A program made the position numbers and the translations under genes. From Psychromonas aquimarina ATCC BAA-1526 (GTDB lineage: Bacteria > Pseudomonadota > Gammaproteobacteria > Enterobacterales > Psychromonadaceae), in NCBI RefSeq assembly GCF_000428725.1, contig NZ_KE386793.1:192524-256523 (forward strand): DNA of 64,000 nt, in the 5' to 3' direction. The notes beneath the pieces are model-generated. The model was not told where the DNA came from. It ran no database searches and saw only the letters and a list, made by a program, of their open reading frames with translations. Shown one piece after another: positions 40,879 through 50,361 of this stretch (position 1 is the stretch's first letter; the number at the start of each line of letters is the position of its first letter).

Positions 40879-40951
40879 ATCTGGATCTCTTCCGTAAATC
40901 TTTAATAGGTTTAAAGTTGCGCCATCAGAAACAGGTATAAAGAGTAAAATC

Positions 40952-41395
40952 ATGCTTAAAAAAATGCTTACCGAAGATGTAATACGTATTCATGAGTCAG
41001 CTGAAAACTGGCAGCAGTCGATAGAATTTGCATGTCAGGCACTGCTTGATAACGGCGCAATTGAGCCGAGTTATGTTGATGCAATTTTCCGCTCGCACCA
41101 GGAGATCGGCCCCTATTACGTTGTTGGGCCCGGCATTGCGATGCCGCATGCAAGACCGGAAGACGGGGTAAACAGACTGTCTTTAAGCCTTACTGTCATT
41201 AAGCAGGGCGTTAACTTTGATAATGAAGAAAATGATCCGGTAAAACTGCTGCTGACATTAGCGGCAACCGACAGCGTTAGTCATGTTGAAGCAATTCAGC
41301 AGCTGGTTGAGCTGTTTATGAATGAAGAACATATCGAAGCAATTTGTAATGCATCGGATACAGCTGCTGTCCGCAGTATTGTCGAACAGTATTAA
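40952..41395 (+). CDS. PTS EIIA component, ascorbate/mannitol type (UlaC-like)
   Basis: The 147-residue cytoplasmic phosphocarrier has the EIIA active-site segment VVGPGIAMPHARPEDGV, in which His accepts phosphate from HPr. Length and motif fit the UlaC/mannitol-fructose EIIA fold. It is the first gene of an EIIA-EIIB-EIIC-transaldolase operon behind the tandem LacI-type operators. Its exact sugar is not known. Confidence 0.9.
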   Translation: MLKKMLTEDVIRIHESAENWQQSIEFACQALLDNGAIEPSYVDAIFRSHQEIGPYYVVGPGIAMPHARPEDGVNRLSLSLTVIKQGVNFDNEENDPVKLLLTLAATDSVSHVEAIQQLVELFMNEEHIEAICNASDTAAVRSIVEQY

Positions 41396-41461
41396 TTAAC
41401 ATTTTTTAATAAACACACTTATTTAATAACTCTCAGTAAAAAACAATAGAAGGTAAAGATT

Positions 41462-41749
41462 ATGAAAATTATGGTTGTATGTGGAAACGGTCTTGGTACA
41501 AGTTTAATGATGGAAATGAGCATTAAAACGATTGTTAAAAATTTAGCGGTAACTGCAGATGTTGACCATGTGGATTTAGGCTCAGCGAAAGGCACGGTTT
41601 GTGATATTTTTGTCGGTACTAAAGATATTACCGAACAACTGGTCGCGCAGAATGTAGAAGGTGAGATTGTAACCCTGGATAACATGATTGATAAAGCGGC
41701 GATGAAAGAACGTTTATCTGAAGCTTTGACAAAACTTGGCGCACTATAG
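41462..41749 (+). CDS. PTS EIIB component, UlaB-like
   Basis: The 95-residue phosphocarrier has the phosphocysteine loop MVVCGNGLGTSLMMEM near the N-terminus. It takes phosphate from EIIA and passes it to the sugar during transport by EIIC. It is 66 bases after EIIA and 9 bases before EIIC, as in ascorbate-type systems. Confidence 0.9.
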   Translation: MKIMVVCGNGLGTSLMMEMSIKTIVKNLAVTADVDHVDLGSAKGTVCDIFVGTKDITEQLVAQNVEGEIVTLDNMIDKAAMKERLSEALTKLGAL

Positions 41750-41758
41750 GAAATCACT

Positions 41759-43015
41759 ATGGAATTTTTTAACTTTTTAATGACGGACGTTTTGTCCGAG
41801 CCGGCTGTACTGGTTGGTTTAATTGCATTAATTGGTTTAATTGCACAGAGCAAACCAGTTACTGAATGTATTAAAGGTACGGTAAAAACTATAATGGGTT
41901 TTGTTATTCTGGGTGCTGGTGCAGGCCTGGTTGTCAGCTCGTTAGGTGATTTTGCGACTATCTTTCAGGAGGCATTCGGTATTACCGGTGTAGTGCCGAA
42001 TAACGAAGCAATCGTTTCGATAGCGCAGGAAGCATTCGGCAAAGAGATGGCTATGATCATGCTGTTTGCTATGCTGGTTAATATATTAATTGCACGGTTC
42101 ACACCGTGGAAATTTATCTTCTTAACCGGTCATCACACTCTGTTTATGTCAATGATGGTCGCTGCGATTCTGGCTTCCAGCGGTATGTCGGGTATTCCTC
42201 TGATTGCTGCCGGTTCACTTCTAGTTGGTTCGTTAATGGTATTTTTCCCGGCGATTGCACATAAATATATGGAGCTGGTAACCGGCTCGGATGATGTGGC
42301 TATTGGTCACTTCTCGACATTATCTTATGTGTTAGCGGGTTTTATCGGCAGTAAATTCGGTAATAAAGAGCATTCAACTGAAGAGATGAATGTGCCTAAG
42401 AGCTTATTGTTCCTGCGTGATACACCTGTGGCGATCTCCTTTACTATGGGTATTATCTTTATAATAACCTGTCTGTTTGCCGGCAGTGATTTTGTACGTG
42501 AAGTAAGCGGCGGTAAACACTGGTTTATGTTTGCATTAATGCAGTCAATTAGTTTTGCGGCCGGTGTATACGTAATCTTACAAGGTGTGCGTATGGTAAT
42601 TTCTGAAATTGTACCTGCCTTTAAAGGTATTTCAGACAAAATCGTACCCAATGCAATTCCGGCGCTTGACTGCCCGGTGGTATTTCCCTACGCACCGAAT
42701 GCTGTTTTAGTTGGTTTCCTGTCAAGCTTTACTGCTGGTCTAGTGGGCATGTTCCTGCTTTACCTGATGGGGCTGACTATGATTATTCCAGGTGTGGTAC
42801 CGCACTTCTTCGTAGGTGCCGCTGCCGGTGTATTCGGTAATGCAACCGGCGGCCGCCGTGGTGCAATTCTCGGTGCATTTGCTCAAGGTCTGCTGATTAC
42901 CTTCCTGCCGGTATTCCTGTTACCAGTATTAGGCGACTTAGGTTTTGCGAATACCACCTTCAGCGACGCAGATTTCGGTGCTGTTGGTATTCTGCTTGGT
43001 ATTATCGTTAACTAA
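41759..43015 (+). CDS. PTS EIIC permease, UlaA/SgaT family
   Basis: The 418-residue membrane protein has about eleven hydrophobic segments and the family-typical stretches VTECIKGTVKTIMGFVILGAG, FTPWKFIFLTGHHT and GNATGGRRGAILGAF. It forms the sugar channel of an ascorbate-type PTS. It is shorter than E. coli UlaA (about 465 aa). No ascorbate catabolic genes (ulaD, ulaE, ulaF) are nearby, so L-ascorbate should not be assumed as the substrate. A near-perfect hairpin follows its stop. Confidence 0.9.
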   Translation: MEFFNFLMTDVLSEPAVLVGLIALIGLIAQSKPVTECIKGTVKTIMGFVILGAGAGLVVSSLGDFATIFQEAFGITGVVPNNEAIVSIAQEAFGKEMAMIMLFAMLVNILIARFTPWKFIFLTGHHTLFMSMMVAAILASSGMSGIPLIAAGSLLVGSLMVFFPAIAHKYMELVTGSDDVAIGHFSTLSYVLAGFIGSKFGNKEHSTEEMNVPKSLLFLRDTPVAISFTMGIIFIITCLFAGSDFVREVSGGKHWFMFALMQSISFAAGVYVILQGVRMVISEIVPAFKGISDKIVPNAIPALDCPVVFPYAPNAVLVGFLSSFTAGLVGMFLLYLMGLTMIIPGVVPHFFVGAAAGVFGNATGGRRGAILGAFAQGLLITFLPVFLLPVLGDLGFANTTFSDADFGAVGILLGIIVN

Positions 43016-43041
43016 AAGCTGTTAACTGATTCAGCTTTATT

Positions 43042-43074
43042 AAGCCAGTTTACTGCTAAGCAGTGAACTGGCTT
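43042..43074 (+). terminator. Hairpin between the PTS genes and transaldolase
   Basis: AAGCCAGTTTACTGC pairs with GCAGTGAACTGGCTT (one mismatch) around TAA. It is followed by TCTTCC rather than a pure T run, so it may reduce rather than stop transcription into the transaldolase gene or stabilise the upstream mRNA. Confidence 0.55.
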
Positions 43075-43179
43075 CTTCCCTCCATTCCTTCTGAGCTAGT
43101 GTTTATATGTGTCGTATTGATTTTTTATAAACACTGCAAGATAGAAATATCAGATTCAACTAAAAAAGTAGAGACAGAT

Positions 43180-44130
43180 ATGAGTAATAAACTGCAGCAG
43201 CTTAATAAATTTACCACCATAGTTGCCGATACCGGTGAAGTCGAAGCGATTATTAAATTTCAGCCTCAGGATGCTACCACTAACCCTTCATTAATTCTTA
43301 AAGCCTCGCTGCTTCCCGAGTATAAAAGCCTGATTGAAGCTTCTCTCGCTTATGCAAAAATACAAAGTAAAAACAAAAAACAGCAGACAGAAGATACCTG
43401 CGATATGCTTGCGGTTAATATAGGTAAGGAAATTCTGAAAGTGGTTCCCGGGCGTATCTCAACAGAGGTGGATGCACGCCTTTCTTACGATACACAGGCA
43501 AGTGTTAATAAAGCACGGCAGCTGATTAAAATGTATAACGATGCGGGCATAAGTAATGACCGTATTCTGATCAAACTGGCTTCTACCTGGGAAGGTATTA
43601 AAGCAGCTGAGATTTTAGAAAAAGAGGGGATCAGCTGTAACCTGACACTTTTATTCTCATTTGCTCAGGCGCGTGCCTGTGCAGAAGCTGACGTGACTCT
43701 GATTTCTCCTTTTGTCGGACGTATTATGGACTGGTATAAAGCCAGGCAGGGTATTGATTTTAAAGCAGAAGATGATCCAGGTGTTATTTCGGTGAAAGCT
43801 ATTTACGATTATTACAAACAGTATGGCTACGATACGATTGTGATGGGCGCAAGTTTCCGTAATACCGGGGAAGTTTTAGAGCTGGCCGGCTGCGACCGTC
43901 TGACTATCAGTCCGCAGCTGCTGCAGGAACTGAGTGAGATGGACGGACCGCTGGAGCAGAAATTATCTGCCGATGTTACCGTACTGCCTCGTCCGGAGAA
44001 GATAAGCCATGCACAGTTTTTATGGATGCATAATCAGGATGCGATGGCGGTGGATAAATTAGCCGAAGGTATCAGGAACTTCGCAGTTGATCAGGGCAAA
44101 CTTGAAAGCAGAATAGAAAAAATGCTGTGA
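43180..44130 (+). CDS. tal: Transaldolase
   Basis: The 316-residue enzyme moves a dihydroxyacetone unit between sedoheptulose-7-P and glyceraldehyde-3-P in the pentose phosphate pathway. Landmarks include [41 protein letters not shown] (Schiff-base Lys) and [12 protein letters not shown] start at ATG 43180, where similarity begins; the open frame extends 39 codons upstream with unrelated sequence. It follows the PTS genes on the same strand, suggesting the imported sugar enters as a pentose or related phosphate. Confidence 0.95.
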   Translation: MSNKLQQLNKFTTIVADTGEVEAIIKFQPQDATTNPSLILKASLLPEYKSLIEASLAYAKIQSKNKKQQTEDTCDMLAVNIGKEILKVVPGRISTEVDARLSYDTQASVNKARQLIKMYNDAGISNDRILIKLASTWEGIKAAEILEKEGISCNLTLLFSFAQARACAEADVTLISPFVGRIMDWYKARQGIDFKAEDDPGVISVKAIYDYYKQYGYDTIVMGASFRNTGEVLELAGCDRLTISPQLLQELSEMDGPLEQKLSADVTVLPRPEKISHAQFLWMHNQDAMAVDKLAEGIRNFAVDQGKLESRIEKML

Positions 44131-44160
44131 TTAAACTTTATTCACCTCTGCTTTAAAGTC

Positions 44161-44188
44161 AAAAAGTCGTTTTTAAACGACTTTTTTT
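44161..44188 (+). terminator. Intrinsic terminator of tal
   Basis: AAAAAGTCGTTT and AAACGACTTTTT form a perfect 12-bp stem around two bases, with extra T residues, 31 bases after the stop. Confidence 0.85.
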
Positions 44189-44277
44189 GTGCCGATAATT
44201 TCGATGAAATTAAGACTTCTCCTTGTCCGCTATTGCGGGCATAATCACGGCAGAATATTACCTATGGAATTATCTAC

Positions 44278-45405
44278 GTGGAACTACTGCAATTTGAACA
44301 TCTCGGGCAGACATTAAGATTAGAAGGCTCGCTTGCCGGCTGGCAGCAGCTGTACTGGGGCGAGCATATTGTCTCGCAGCTGACGGCAACAGAAAACCGC
44401 GAGTCGAAATCAAGTCATCACTTTGAGCTTAGCCGTCAAGTGCAGACTAGGGAACCAGCGGATAGTGAAGACGGACAGCCCTCGGTGCATATTATTAAAT
44501 GCAGCTTAGAGGTGGATTTAACCTGGCAGCCTTTTGAAATTAAGTATCAGCTTGTTGTTGACGGCAGTGTTGCCGCGGAAGGTATACGTAACAGTAAAGA
44601 TATTGAACAGCAGGTACCGGTTAAAGCGGCTAAAGTTGAAAAGAAACTTAGCCTGATGGGGCTGGCATCGCTGGGTTTTAAACTGCTGAAAAGTGCTAAG
44701 ATTATTAAAGTTGTGTTAGCCGGGGCGAGTTTAGCCGCCTACAGCTGGTTTTTTTCGCTGCAGTTTGCGCTGTCATTATTAGCCTGTCTGGTATTTCATG
44801 AATACGGACATATCCGCGCCATGAAATATTTTGGTATGAAAACTAAAGGCATATATCTGATCCCCTTTGTCGGCGGGCTGGCGGTCAGTGATGAAAAAAT
44901 AAATACACGCTGGCAGGATGTGGTTATTTCTATAATGGGGCCGACTTTTGGTCTGATTTTGTCGCTGGGCTGTATTCTACTCTACTGGTTAACGGGAAAT
45001 ATCTTTTTTGCCGGACTGGCCGCTTTTAACGCTTTGTTAAACTTGTTTAATCTGCTCCCTATTTTACCGCTCGACGGCGGTCATGTGCTTAAAAGTATTA
45101 GTTTTTCCATGAACAGTAAAGTAGGGCTTATTGCCTGTATTGCCGGTGCGGGAATCGGCGTATTTATAAGTTACAGTCTTGGGCTGGCACTGCTGGGATT
45201 TTTACTGCTGATCGGCAGTATGGAAATATTATTTGAGTGGCGTACCCGTCACCAGAGTCATCTGTTACCGCTGGACCGTTACGGGCAGCTGTTTTCAAGT
45301 GCCTGGTATCTGTTAACGGTCGGCGGACTGATTGCAGTTATCTTTTATTTTGCAGGCTCAGGTGATCAGCTTCTCTCTTTACCTCTGCAGATTTTAGCCT
45401 CGTAA
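44278..45405 (+). CDS. Membrane-embedded metalloprotease, M50/site-2 family
   Basis: The 375-residue protein starts at a GTG. About 125 soluble N-terminal residues precede the membrane part, which contains the zinc motif VFHEYGHIRAMKYFGM and, in a later helix, NLLPILPLDGGHV. These are the HExxH and LDGG landmarks of intramembrane site-2-type peptidases. The family cleaves membrane-anchored regulators or has general housekeeping roles. The soluble N-domain has no recognised family. It stands alone between two terminators. Confidence 0.87.
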   Translation: MELLQFEHLGQTLRLEGSLAGWQQLYWGEHIVSQLTATENRESKSSHHFELSRQVQTREPADSEDGQPSVHIIKCSLEVDLTWQPFEIKYQLVVDGSVAAEGIRNSKDIEQQVPVKAAKVEKKLSLMGLASLGFKLLKSAKIIKVVLAGASLAAYSWFFSLQFALSLLACLVFHEYGHIRAMKYFGMKTKGIYLIPFVGGLAVSDEKINTRWQDVVISIMGPTFGLILSLGCILLYWLTGNIFFAGLAAFNALLNLFNLLPILPLDGGHVLKSISFSMNSKVGLIACIAGAGIGVFISYSLGLALLGFLLLIGSMEILFEWRTRHQSHLLPLDRYGQLFSSAWYLLTVGGLIAVIFYFAGSGDQLLSLPLQILAS

Positions 45406-45447
45406 CTAGTCACCTGCATTGATTGTACTGCATTAGATGTAGTGACC

Positions 45448-45470
45448 GGCTGGGCAATAATTGCCCAGCC
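45448..45470 (+). terminator. Hairpin downstream of the M50 protease gene
   Basis: GGCTGGGCAA and TTGCCCAGCC are perfect 10-bp arms around TAA. The stem is strong but only a mixed T-rich sequence follows. Confidence 0.6.
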
Positions 45471-45557
45471 GTATTATCCATCTGCAGTATGATCAGCACT
45501 AACGTGACATTATCAAGACTTAGCTATTTTTTATTTTTATAGAAAAAAGCAACAGGT

Positions 45558-45600
45558 CGATAAAAAGCAGCAGTATAAATAAACTGCAGACTTTTTATCG
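45558..45600 (+). promoter_or_regulatory. Long hairpin in the symporter leader
   Basis: CGATAAAAAG...AGCAGT and ACTGC...CTTTTTATCG pair with one small bulge, ending 59 bases before the symporter ATG. It could be a leader structure, an operator, or a second terminator of the preceding gene. Confidence 0.4.
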
Positions 45601-45659
45601 GCAGTAAATTAACGCATTATGATAAGAAGCCCTTATCCTACCAACTGAACGGAAAAAAA

Positions 45660-46847
45660 ATGAACTTAATACTTAAATTATTGTGTGGAATATTAATCGG
45701 CATACTGACGGGCATGTTTGCGCCGGATGTGCTTATTCAAGGTCTGATCACGATACAGTATTTTGTTAGTCAGTTAATTAAATTTATTATCCCGCTGTTA
45801 ATTCTCTTTTATGTTACCAGCGGTATAGCAAGCCTGCCGAAAAACTCAGGAAAACTGCTCGGAAAAACCATTAGCCTGTCGTATATGTCGACTCTCGGAG
45901 CCGGTATTTTTGCATTCTTTACCGCAAGTACTCTGTTCCCGGTTTTACTCGATGGTGCAGGTCAGCTTCCCGAGGCTAAAACTGCTCTTACTCCTTTTTT
46001 AGCGCTACAGATCCCGCCGCTAATGAATATCATGACGGCATTGACCATAGCTTTTATTTTTGGTTTAGGCATTTCAAGTACGGGAGCTGAGCACCTGAAA
46101 AAAGCAAGTGATCAGGGGCGTGATATTATTGAGCTGTTTTTAAATAAAGTTATTATTCCGGCACTGCCTTTTTATATTGCCGGTGTCTTTGCAGACATGA
46201 CGGTAAAAGGCACTGTATTTGCCGCCATGCAGACCTTCAGCCTAGTGTTAATTGCTGTGATTTCCATGCACTGGGTCTGGCTGACCCTGCAGTTTGTTAC
46301 AGCAGGTATTGCTGTACGCCAGTCTCCGCTAAAGCTTCTGCGCACCATGTTACCGGCCTACTTTACTGCTGTGGGTACTATGTCTTCCGCCGCCACTGTT
46401 CCTATCACTCTGCAGCAGACTAAGCGTAACGGTGTATCAAATTCAATTGCTAATTTCGTCGTGCCCTTGTGTGCCAATATTCATATGTCAGGTTCGGTGA
46501 TCAGTGTCTCTAGTGTTGCCGCTGCTGTCATTATTATGACTGGTGCAGGACCTATACCTACCCTGCTTGAAGCTCTGCCGTTTCTCGCTATGTTAGGTAT
46601 AACTATGGTTGCAGCTCCTGGTGCGCCGGGCGGTGCGGTAATGGCGTCCGTCGGCCTGCTTGGTTCAATGCTTGGTTTTACTGAAGAGATGATTGCGCTG
46701 CAGATTGTTCTGCACTTAGCACAGGACAGTTTCGGCACCGCCTGTAATGTGACTGGTGACGGTGTGATTGCCCTGCTGATTAACACGGTCGCCGACGAGC
46801 AGGAAAAAGAGGAAGAGGAGCTGCATCCGCTGAACGAGGCTGCTTAA
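45660..46847 (+). CDS. Dicarboxylate/amino acid:cation symporter (DAACS family)
   Basis: The 395-residue protein has eight or so membrane segments plus re-entrant loops. It shows the family's serine-rich loop as GTMSSAATVPITLQQ and the later FVVPLCANIHMSGSV in place of the usual NMDGT. Members import glutamate, aspartate or C4-dicarboxylates with sodium or protons. The altered NMDGT region means the substrate should be left open. The C-terminus is acidic (EQEKEEEE). The small cupin gene follows by 89 bases. Confidence 0.87.
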   Translation: MNLILKLLCGILIGILTGMFAPDVLIQGLITIQYFVSQLIKFIIPLLILFYVTSGIASLPKNSGKLLGKTISLSYMSTLGAGIFAFFTASTLFPVLLDGAGQLPEAKTALTPFLALQIPPLMNIMTALTIAFIFGLGISSTGAEHLKKASDQGRDIIELFLNKVIIPALPFYIAGVFADMTVKGTVFAAMQTFSLVLIAVISMHWVWLTLQFVTAGIAVRQSPLKLLRTMLPAYFTAVGTMSSAATVPITLQQTKRNGVSNSIANFVVPLCANIHMSGSVISVSSVAAAVIIMTGAGPIPTLLEALPFLAMLGITMVAAPGAPGGAVMASVGLLGSMLGFTEEMIALQIVLHLAQDSFGTACNVTGDGVIALLINTVADEQEKEEEELHPLNEAA

Positions 46848-46936
46848 TCCTAGACTTGTCTGCCTGAATATTTTTGTCAACCTGTACTTGTGAAGTGCAG
46901 TGTGCAGGCAGTTAAACTGTTTGGAGAGCTATTAAT

Positions 46937-47248
46937 ATGAGTAATATATTTGAAAAACTGCCTGAAGATTTAAGCTGCGAGGTGTTTGAAAGCCTGGTTG
47001 ACAGTAAAAATGTAAAAATACAACGGATTATTTCAAAAGGGCATACTTCACCCGAGTCCGGCTGGTATGAGCAGGAAAACAATGAATGGGTAATGGTTGT
47101 GCAAGGCGCAGCCGAAATTACCTTTGCCGATCAGCCTTCGGTTAATCTGCTGGCGGGTGATTACCTGGAAATAAAAGCGCAGCAGAAACATAAAGTAAGC
47201 TGGACAGATCCTGAGATTGAAACCATCTGGCTGGCGGTGCATTTTTAA
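46937..47248 (+). CDS. Small cupin-domain protein
   Basis: The 103-residue single cupin domain carries ISKGHTSPESGWYEQENNEW (motif 1 region), VVQGAAEITFAD and LLAGDYLEIKAQQKHKVSW (motif 2 with HKV). It probably binds a metal through the His and Glu residues, but the reaction is unknown. A TTGGAGAG site lies before the ATG. It may be cotranscribed with the symporter upstream. Confidence 0.82.
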   Translation: MSNIFEKLPEDLSCEVFESLVDSKNVKIQRIISKGHTSPESGWYEQENNEWVMVVQGAAEITFADQPSVNLLAGDYLEIKAQQKHKVSWTDPEIETIWLAVHF

Positions 47249-47448
47249 TTTAATTAAGGTAGGATGACTGCTGATAATAATTTCAGTAAAAACAGATATC
47301 AAAGAGTGTTCTTTTCTGTGATTTTGACTGCTGTGAATGCTTATCGATAAAAGATAAACGGGAATTTGTGTTTGTTGTTAAACAGACTCTTTTATTATAA
47401 AAATCAGGATTATTAGAATTTTTTATAGAATCAATAAGAGGAATTAAT

Positions 47449-48273
47449 ATGTTTAATTGGAAACTGCCCACCGTGCTGGTAAGTGCAATGATGTTATTAG
47501 GCTGCGCGCAGCTTGAACAGACAAGTCAGACACCTGAAATTCAGGCTGCCGCTGTTAGTTCTGAGCCGGCTTCTGTCAGCGCAGAAATCTGGTACCGCGA
47601 GCGTATGTTATTACCTGAGAATGCGCAGCTGACTCTAACGTTAGCGGATGTTGCGCTGGCCGATGCTCCGGCAAAAATTATTGCCTCTAAAACCATGACG
47701 CTGACGAATACACCGCCCTGGATAGTGGATTTAAACTATGATCCGGCTGCGCTTACGGAGCAGGGACGTTATGTTTTGCAGGCGCGTATCGAAGCTAACG
47801 GAGTGCTTATGTTTATCAATACGACCAGTACGCCGGTCTTTGCCGAGCAGGATAATAAAGCCGTGAACATAATGCTTTCGAAGGTCGCGACAGACAGAAA
47901 AGCCGCACTGTTTAATACCGATGTCAATTTTGAAAATACCTACTGGAAACTGATTGAGCTTAACGGCACACCTGTGGTAACTAAAGAAAATGCCAGAGAG
48001 ATCAATATGACCTTTAATAGTGAAGAGCAGACGGCCCATGGATTTTCCGGCTGTAATGGTTTTTCCGGCGGTTATCAGCTGAATGGTAATCAGATTACAT
48101 TTTCACCTTTTATGTCCACTATGATGGCCTGCCCGGATATGGATGAAACTGAAATTCCATTTTTAAAGACATTAGCCGGCACTGAGTTATATCAGATTAA
48201 TGGTGAAACCTTGTCTTTAGTTGATGCTCAAAGCCGGGTAATTATGCGCTTCAAAGCAGCTGTGAAAGACTAG
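47449..48273 (+). CDS. Lipoprotein with YbaY-like and META (HslJ-like) domains
   Basis: The 274-residue outer-membrane or periplasmic lipoprotein has a signal ending in the lipobox LLGC. Residues about 45-135 resemble the YbaY/YscW fold (SAEIWYRERMLLPENAQLTL, PPWIVDLNYD, GRYVLQARIE). Residues about 160-270 are a META domain (TYWKLIELNGTPV, FSGCNGFSGGYQL, STMMACPDMD). Both domains occur separately in E. coli lipoproteins of envelope stress or drug tolerance. AGAGGAAT precedes the ATG. A hairpin follows the stop. Confidence 0.87.
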   Translation: MFNWKLPTVLVSAMMLLGCAQLEQTSQTPEIQAAAVSSEPASVSAEIWYRERMLLPENAQLTLTLADVALADAPAKIIASKTMTLTNTPPWIVDLNYDPAALTEQGRYVLQARIEANGVLMFINTTSTPVFAEQDNKAVNIMLSKVATDRKAALFNTDVNFENTYWKLIELNGTPVVTKENAREINMTFNSEEQTAHGFSGCNGFSGGYQLNGNQITFSPFMSTMMACPDMDETEIPFLKTLAGTELYQINGETLSLVDAQSRVIMRFKAAVKD

Positions 48274-48298
48274 GGCGCTGCTGAAACACGGCATACAG

Positions 48299-48333
48299 TA
48301 GTACAAGAACTGCTCTAAGCTATTCTTGTACTA
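48299..48333. terminator. Hairpin downstream of the META lipoprotein gene
   Basis: TAGTACAAGAA and TTCTTGTACTA are perfect 11-bp arms with a 13-base loop. There is no clear T tract, so this is a probable but weak terminator. Confidence 0.5.
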
Positions 48334-48499
48334 AATCAAACTTTGTTATTTTCACTGTTTTTTATGACGGGGTTTATGCTAGGATCTGTCACCGCTTTTA
48401 TTAGCCTGTCAAAATATTCGCTGATAACACGGTCATTATCCTTTAAGACGGATAGCACCTAAGCTGTCTATCCGTTGTTGCATACATCGAGAATAGAAC

Positions 48500-49804
48500 A
48501 TGAAGTTTCCAGGTCAGCGAAAGTCAAAACATTATTTCCCCGTAAAAAATCGTGACCCATTATTGGCTCAATTTATCCCGCAGCCGCAGCGCACGGCAAC
48601 TTATGTAACCGGTATTGATCAGACTCTGGTTGATATTGAAGCAAAAGTAGCCGATGAACTGCTTAAGCGTTACCAGCTTCCAAAAGGTAATTCGACACTT
48701 ATTGATGATGACGCGGCGCATGCCCTTTATACTGAATTAAAAAAACACAAGCTGGTTAGTGACGAGTTTGCCGGCGGTACTATTGGTAATACCGTACATA
48801 ACTACTCTATCCTTGCCGATGACAGATCGGTACTGTTCGGTGTAATGAGCAATAATGTTGATGTCGGCAGCTATGCTTATCGTTACCTTTGTAATACCTC
48901 TTCCAAAGTTGATCTTAATTATCTGCAGCCGGTTGACGGTGCAATAGGGCGCTGTTTTACCCTGGTTTCTGAATGCGGTGAACGTACTTTTGCAATCAGT
49001 AAAGGGGCAATGGATAAGTTAAGTCCTGACTACATTGATAAAGAGGTTGTTCAGGGAGCTTCTGCCCTGATTATTACAGCATATCTGATGCGTGCCAGTG
49101 ACGGCGATCCAATGACAGAAGCTGCGCTTAAAGCAATCGAATATGCTAAACAAGCAGAAGTACCTGTAGTACTGACTTTAGGTACGCGTTTCTTAATTGA
49201 GGAAGATCCTGTCTGGTGGCAGAATTTCATTAAAGATAATATTACTATTCTGGCAATGAATGAGGATGAAGGTGAAGCTTTAACCGGTTTTAAAGATCCT
49301 TTATCAGCCAGTGAAGCTGCTCTTGAGTTATGTGATATGGTATTAACCACAGCAGGTCCTTTAGGCCTGTATACAGCGGGTTATACTGAAGAGTCACAAA
49401 AGCGCGAAACATCGCACACCCTGCTGCCTGGCGCTATTCCGGAGTTTAATCGTTATGAATTCTCTCGTCCTAAATTGAAAGCCGACTGTGAGACACCGCT
49501 TAAAGTCTATGCACATATTTCCCCTTATATGGGCGGACCGGAAAAAATTCGTAATACGAACGGTGCGGGCGATGGCGCATTATCAGCACTTCTGCATGAT
49601 CTGGCATCTAATACTTTCCACAGAGAAAATGTACCGGGTTCAATTAAACATAAGAATGACGGTTTATGTTATTCATCGTTTTCGCAGATATGCAAATATG
49701 CAAACCGTGTTGCTTATGAAGTACTTGCGCAGCATAGTCCGCGATTATCTCGTGGCCTGCCGGAGCGTGAAGACAGTTTAGAAGAAGCATACTGGGAAAG
49801 ATAA
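48500..49804 (+). CDS. gsk: Inosine-guanosine kinase
   Basis: The 434-residue protein has exactly the length and N-terminal signature (MKFPGQRKSKHYFPV) of E. coli Gsk, a PfkB/ribokinase-family enzyme. It phosphorylates inosine and guanosine to IMP and GMP in purine salvage. The PfkB C-terminal motif NTNGAGDGALSALL holds the catalytic Asp. The gene is monocistronic with its own terminator, followed by the tRNA operon. Confidence 0.96.
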   Translation: MKFPGQRKSKHYFPVKNRDPLLAQFIPQPQRTATYVTGIDQTLVDIEAKVADELLKRYQLPKGNSTLIDDDAAHALYTELKKHKLVSDEFAGGTIGNTVHNYSILADDRSVLFGVMSNNVDVGSYAYRYLCNTSSKVDLNYLQPVDGAIGRCFTLVSECGERTFAISKGAMDKLSPDYIDKEVVQGASALIITAYLMRASDGDPMTEAALKAIEYAKQAEVPVVLTLGTRFLIEEDPVWWQNFIKDNITILAMNEDEGEALTGFKDPLSASEAALELCDMVLTTAGPLGLYTAGYTEESQKRETSHTLLPGAIPEFNRYEFSRPKLKADCETPLKVYAHISPYMGGPEKIRNTNGAGDGALSALLHDLASNTFHRENVPGSIKHKNDGLCYSSFSQICKYANRVAYEVLAQHSPRLSRGLPEREDSLEEAYWER

Positions 49805-49839
49805 GTTCTAACTATAGTTGTTTTACTATAGATGCTTTA

Positions 49840-49867
49840 AAAGCCGTTGATTCCCGACGGTTTTTTT
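49840..49867 (+). terminator. Intrinsic terminator of gsk
   Basis: AAAGCCGT and ACGGTTTTTTT pair around TGATTCCCG, about 36 bases after the gsk stop. Confidence 0.8.
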
Positions 49868-50024
49868 ATTTCTAGCTGGTGCTGATACTGCGGCGGCTGC
49901 ACAATGGAAAATAACTAAATTTAAGAAACAGAACACTTTTTAGCTGATAATTATTGTACTTCGAAGTTAAAATCAGCAATGCGTTTAATAATTCAGCATA
50001 CAACACGATTAATGAAAATAATAT

Positions 50025-50053
50025 TTGACGATCAGATCACAACTCAGTAATAT
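50025..50053 (+). promoter_or_regulatory. Promoter of the tRNA operon
   Basis: TTGACG and TAATAT with a 17-base spacer form a near-consensus sigma-70 promoter. The following TCGCCTCG is a GC-rich discriminator of the kind seen at stringently controlled stable RNA promoters. It is about 93 bases upstream of the first tRNA. Confidence 0.75.
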
Positions 50054-50145
50054 TCGCCTCGTTGACAAGGCATCTGCCTTAACAACTCACAGGTGGTAAC
50101 ACGGTTTATCTCCTTGGCTCTTTGTTTAGAGCTCTAAATAAAAAT

Positions 50146-50222
<77 letters not shown>

Positions 50223-50263
50223 CATTTAAATCTGTGAGCTTGGCGCGCATTGTCGCGAAGCTT

Positions 50264-50318
50264 ATAGAGAGTTGGATTAGAGGACCGTTCTTAGGTTCGA
50301 ATCTTCTACCTCCGACCA
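50264..50318 (+). pseudogene. Decayed tRNA-Pro, 3' half
   Basis: The last 25 bases, from GGTTCGAATC to the encoded CCA, match 22 of 25 positions of the neighbouring tRNA-Pro. The 5' acceptor strand and anticodon arm are unrecognisable. Confidence 0.65.
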
Positions 50319-50361
50319 TATTTTTAAGCACGTTTTAAGCGTGTTTAGCGCAAAAAAAATT

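Noticed and set aside
43063-43179. Longer transaldolase start
   Set aside because: The extra 39 residues are hydrophobic, begin inside the hairpin after the PTS genes and do not belong to transaldolase.
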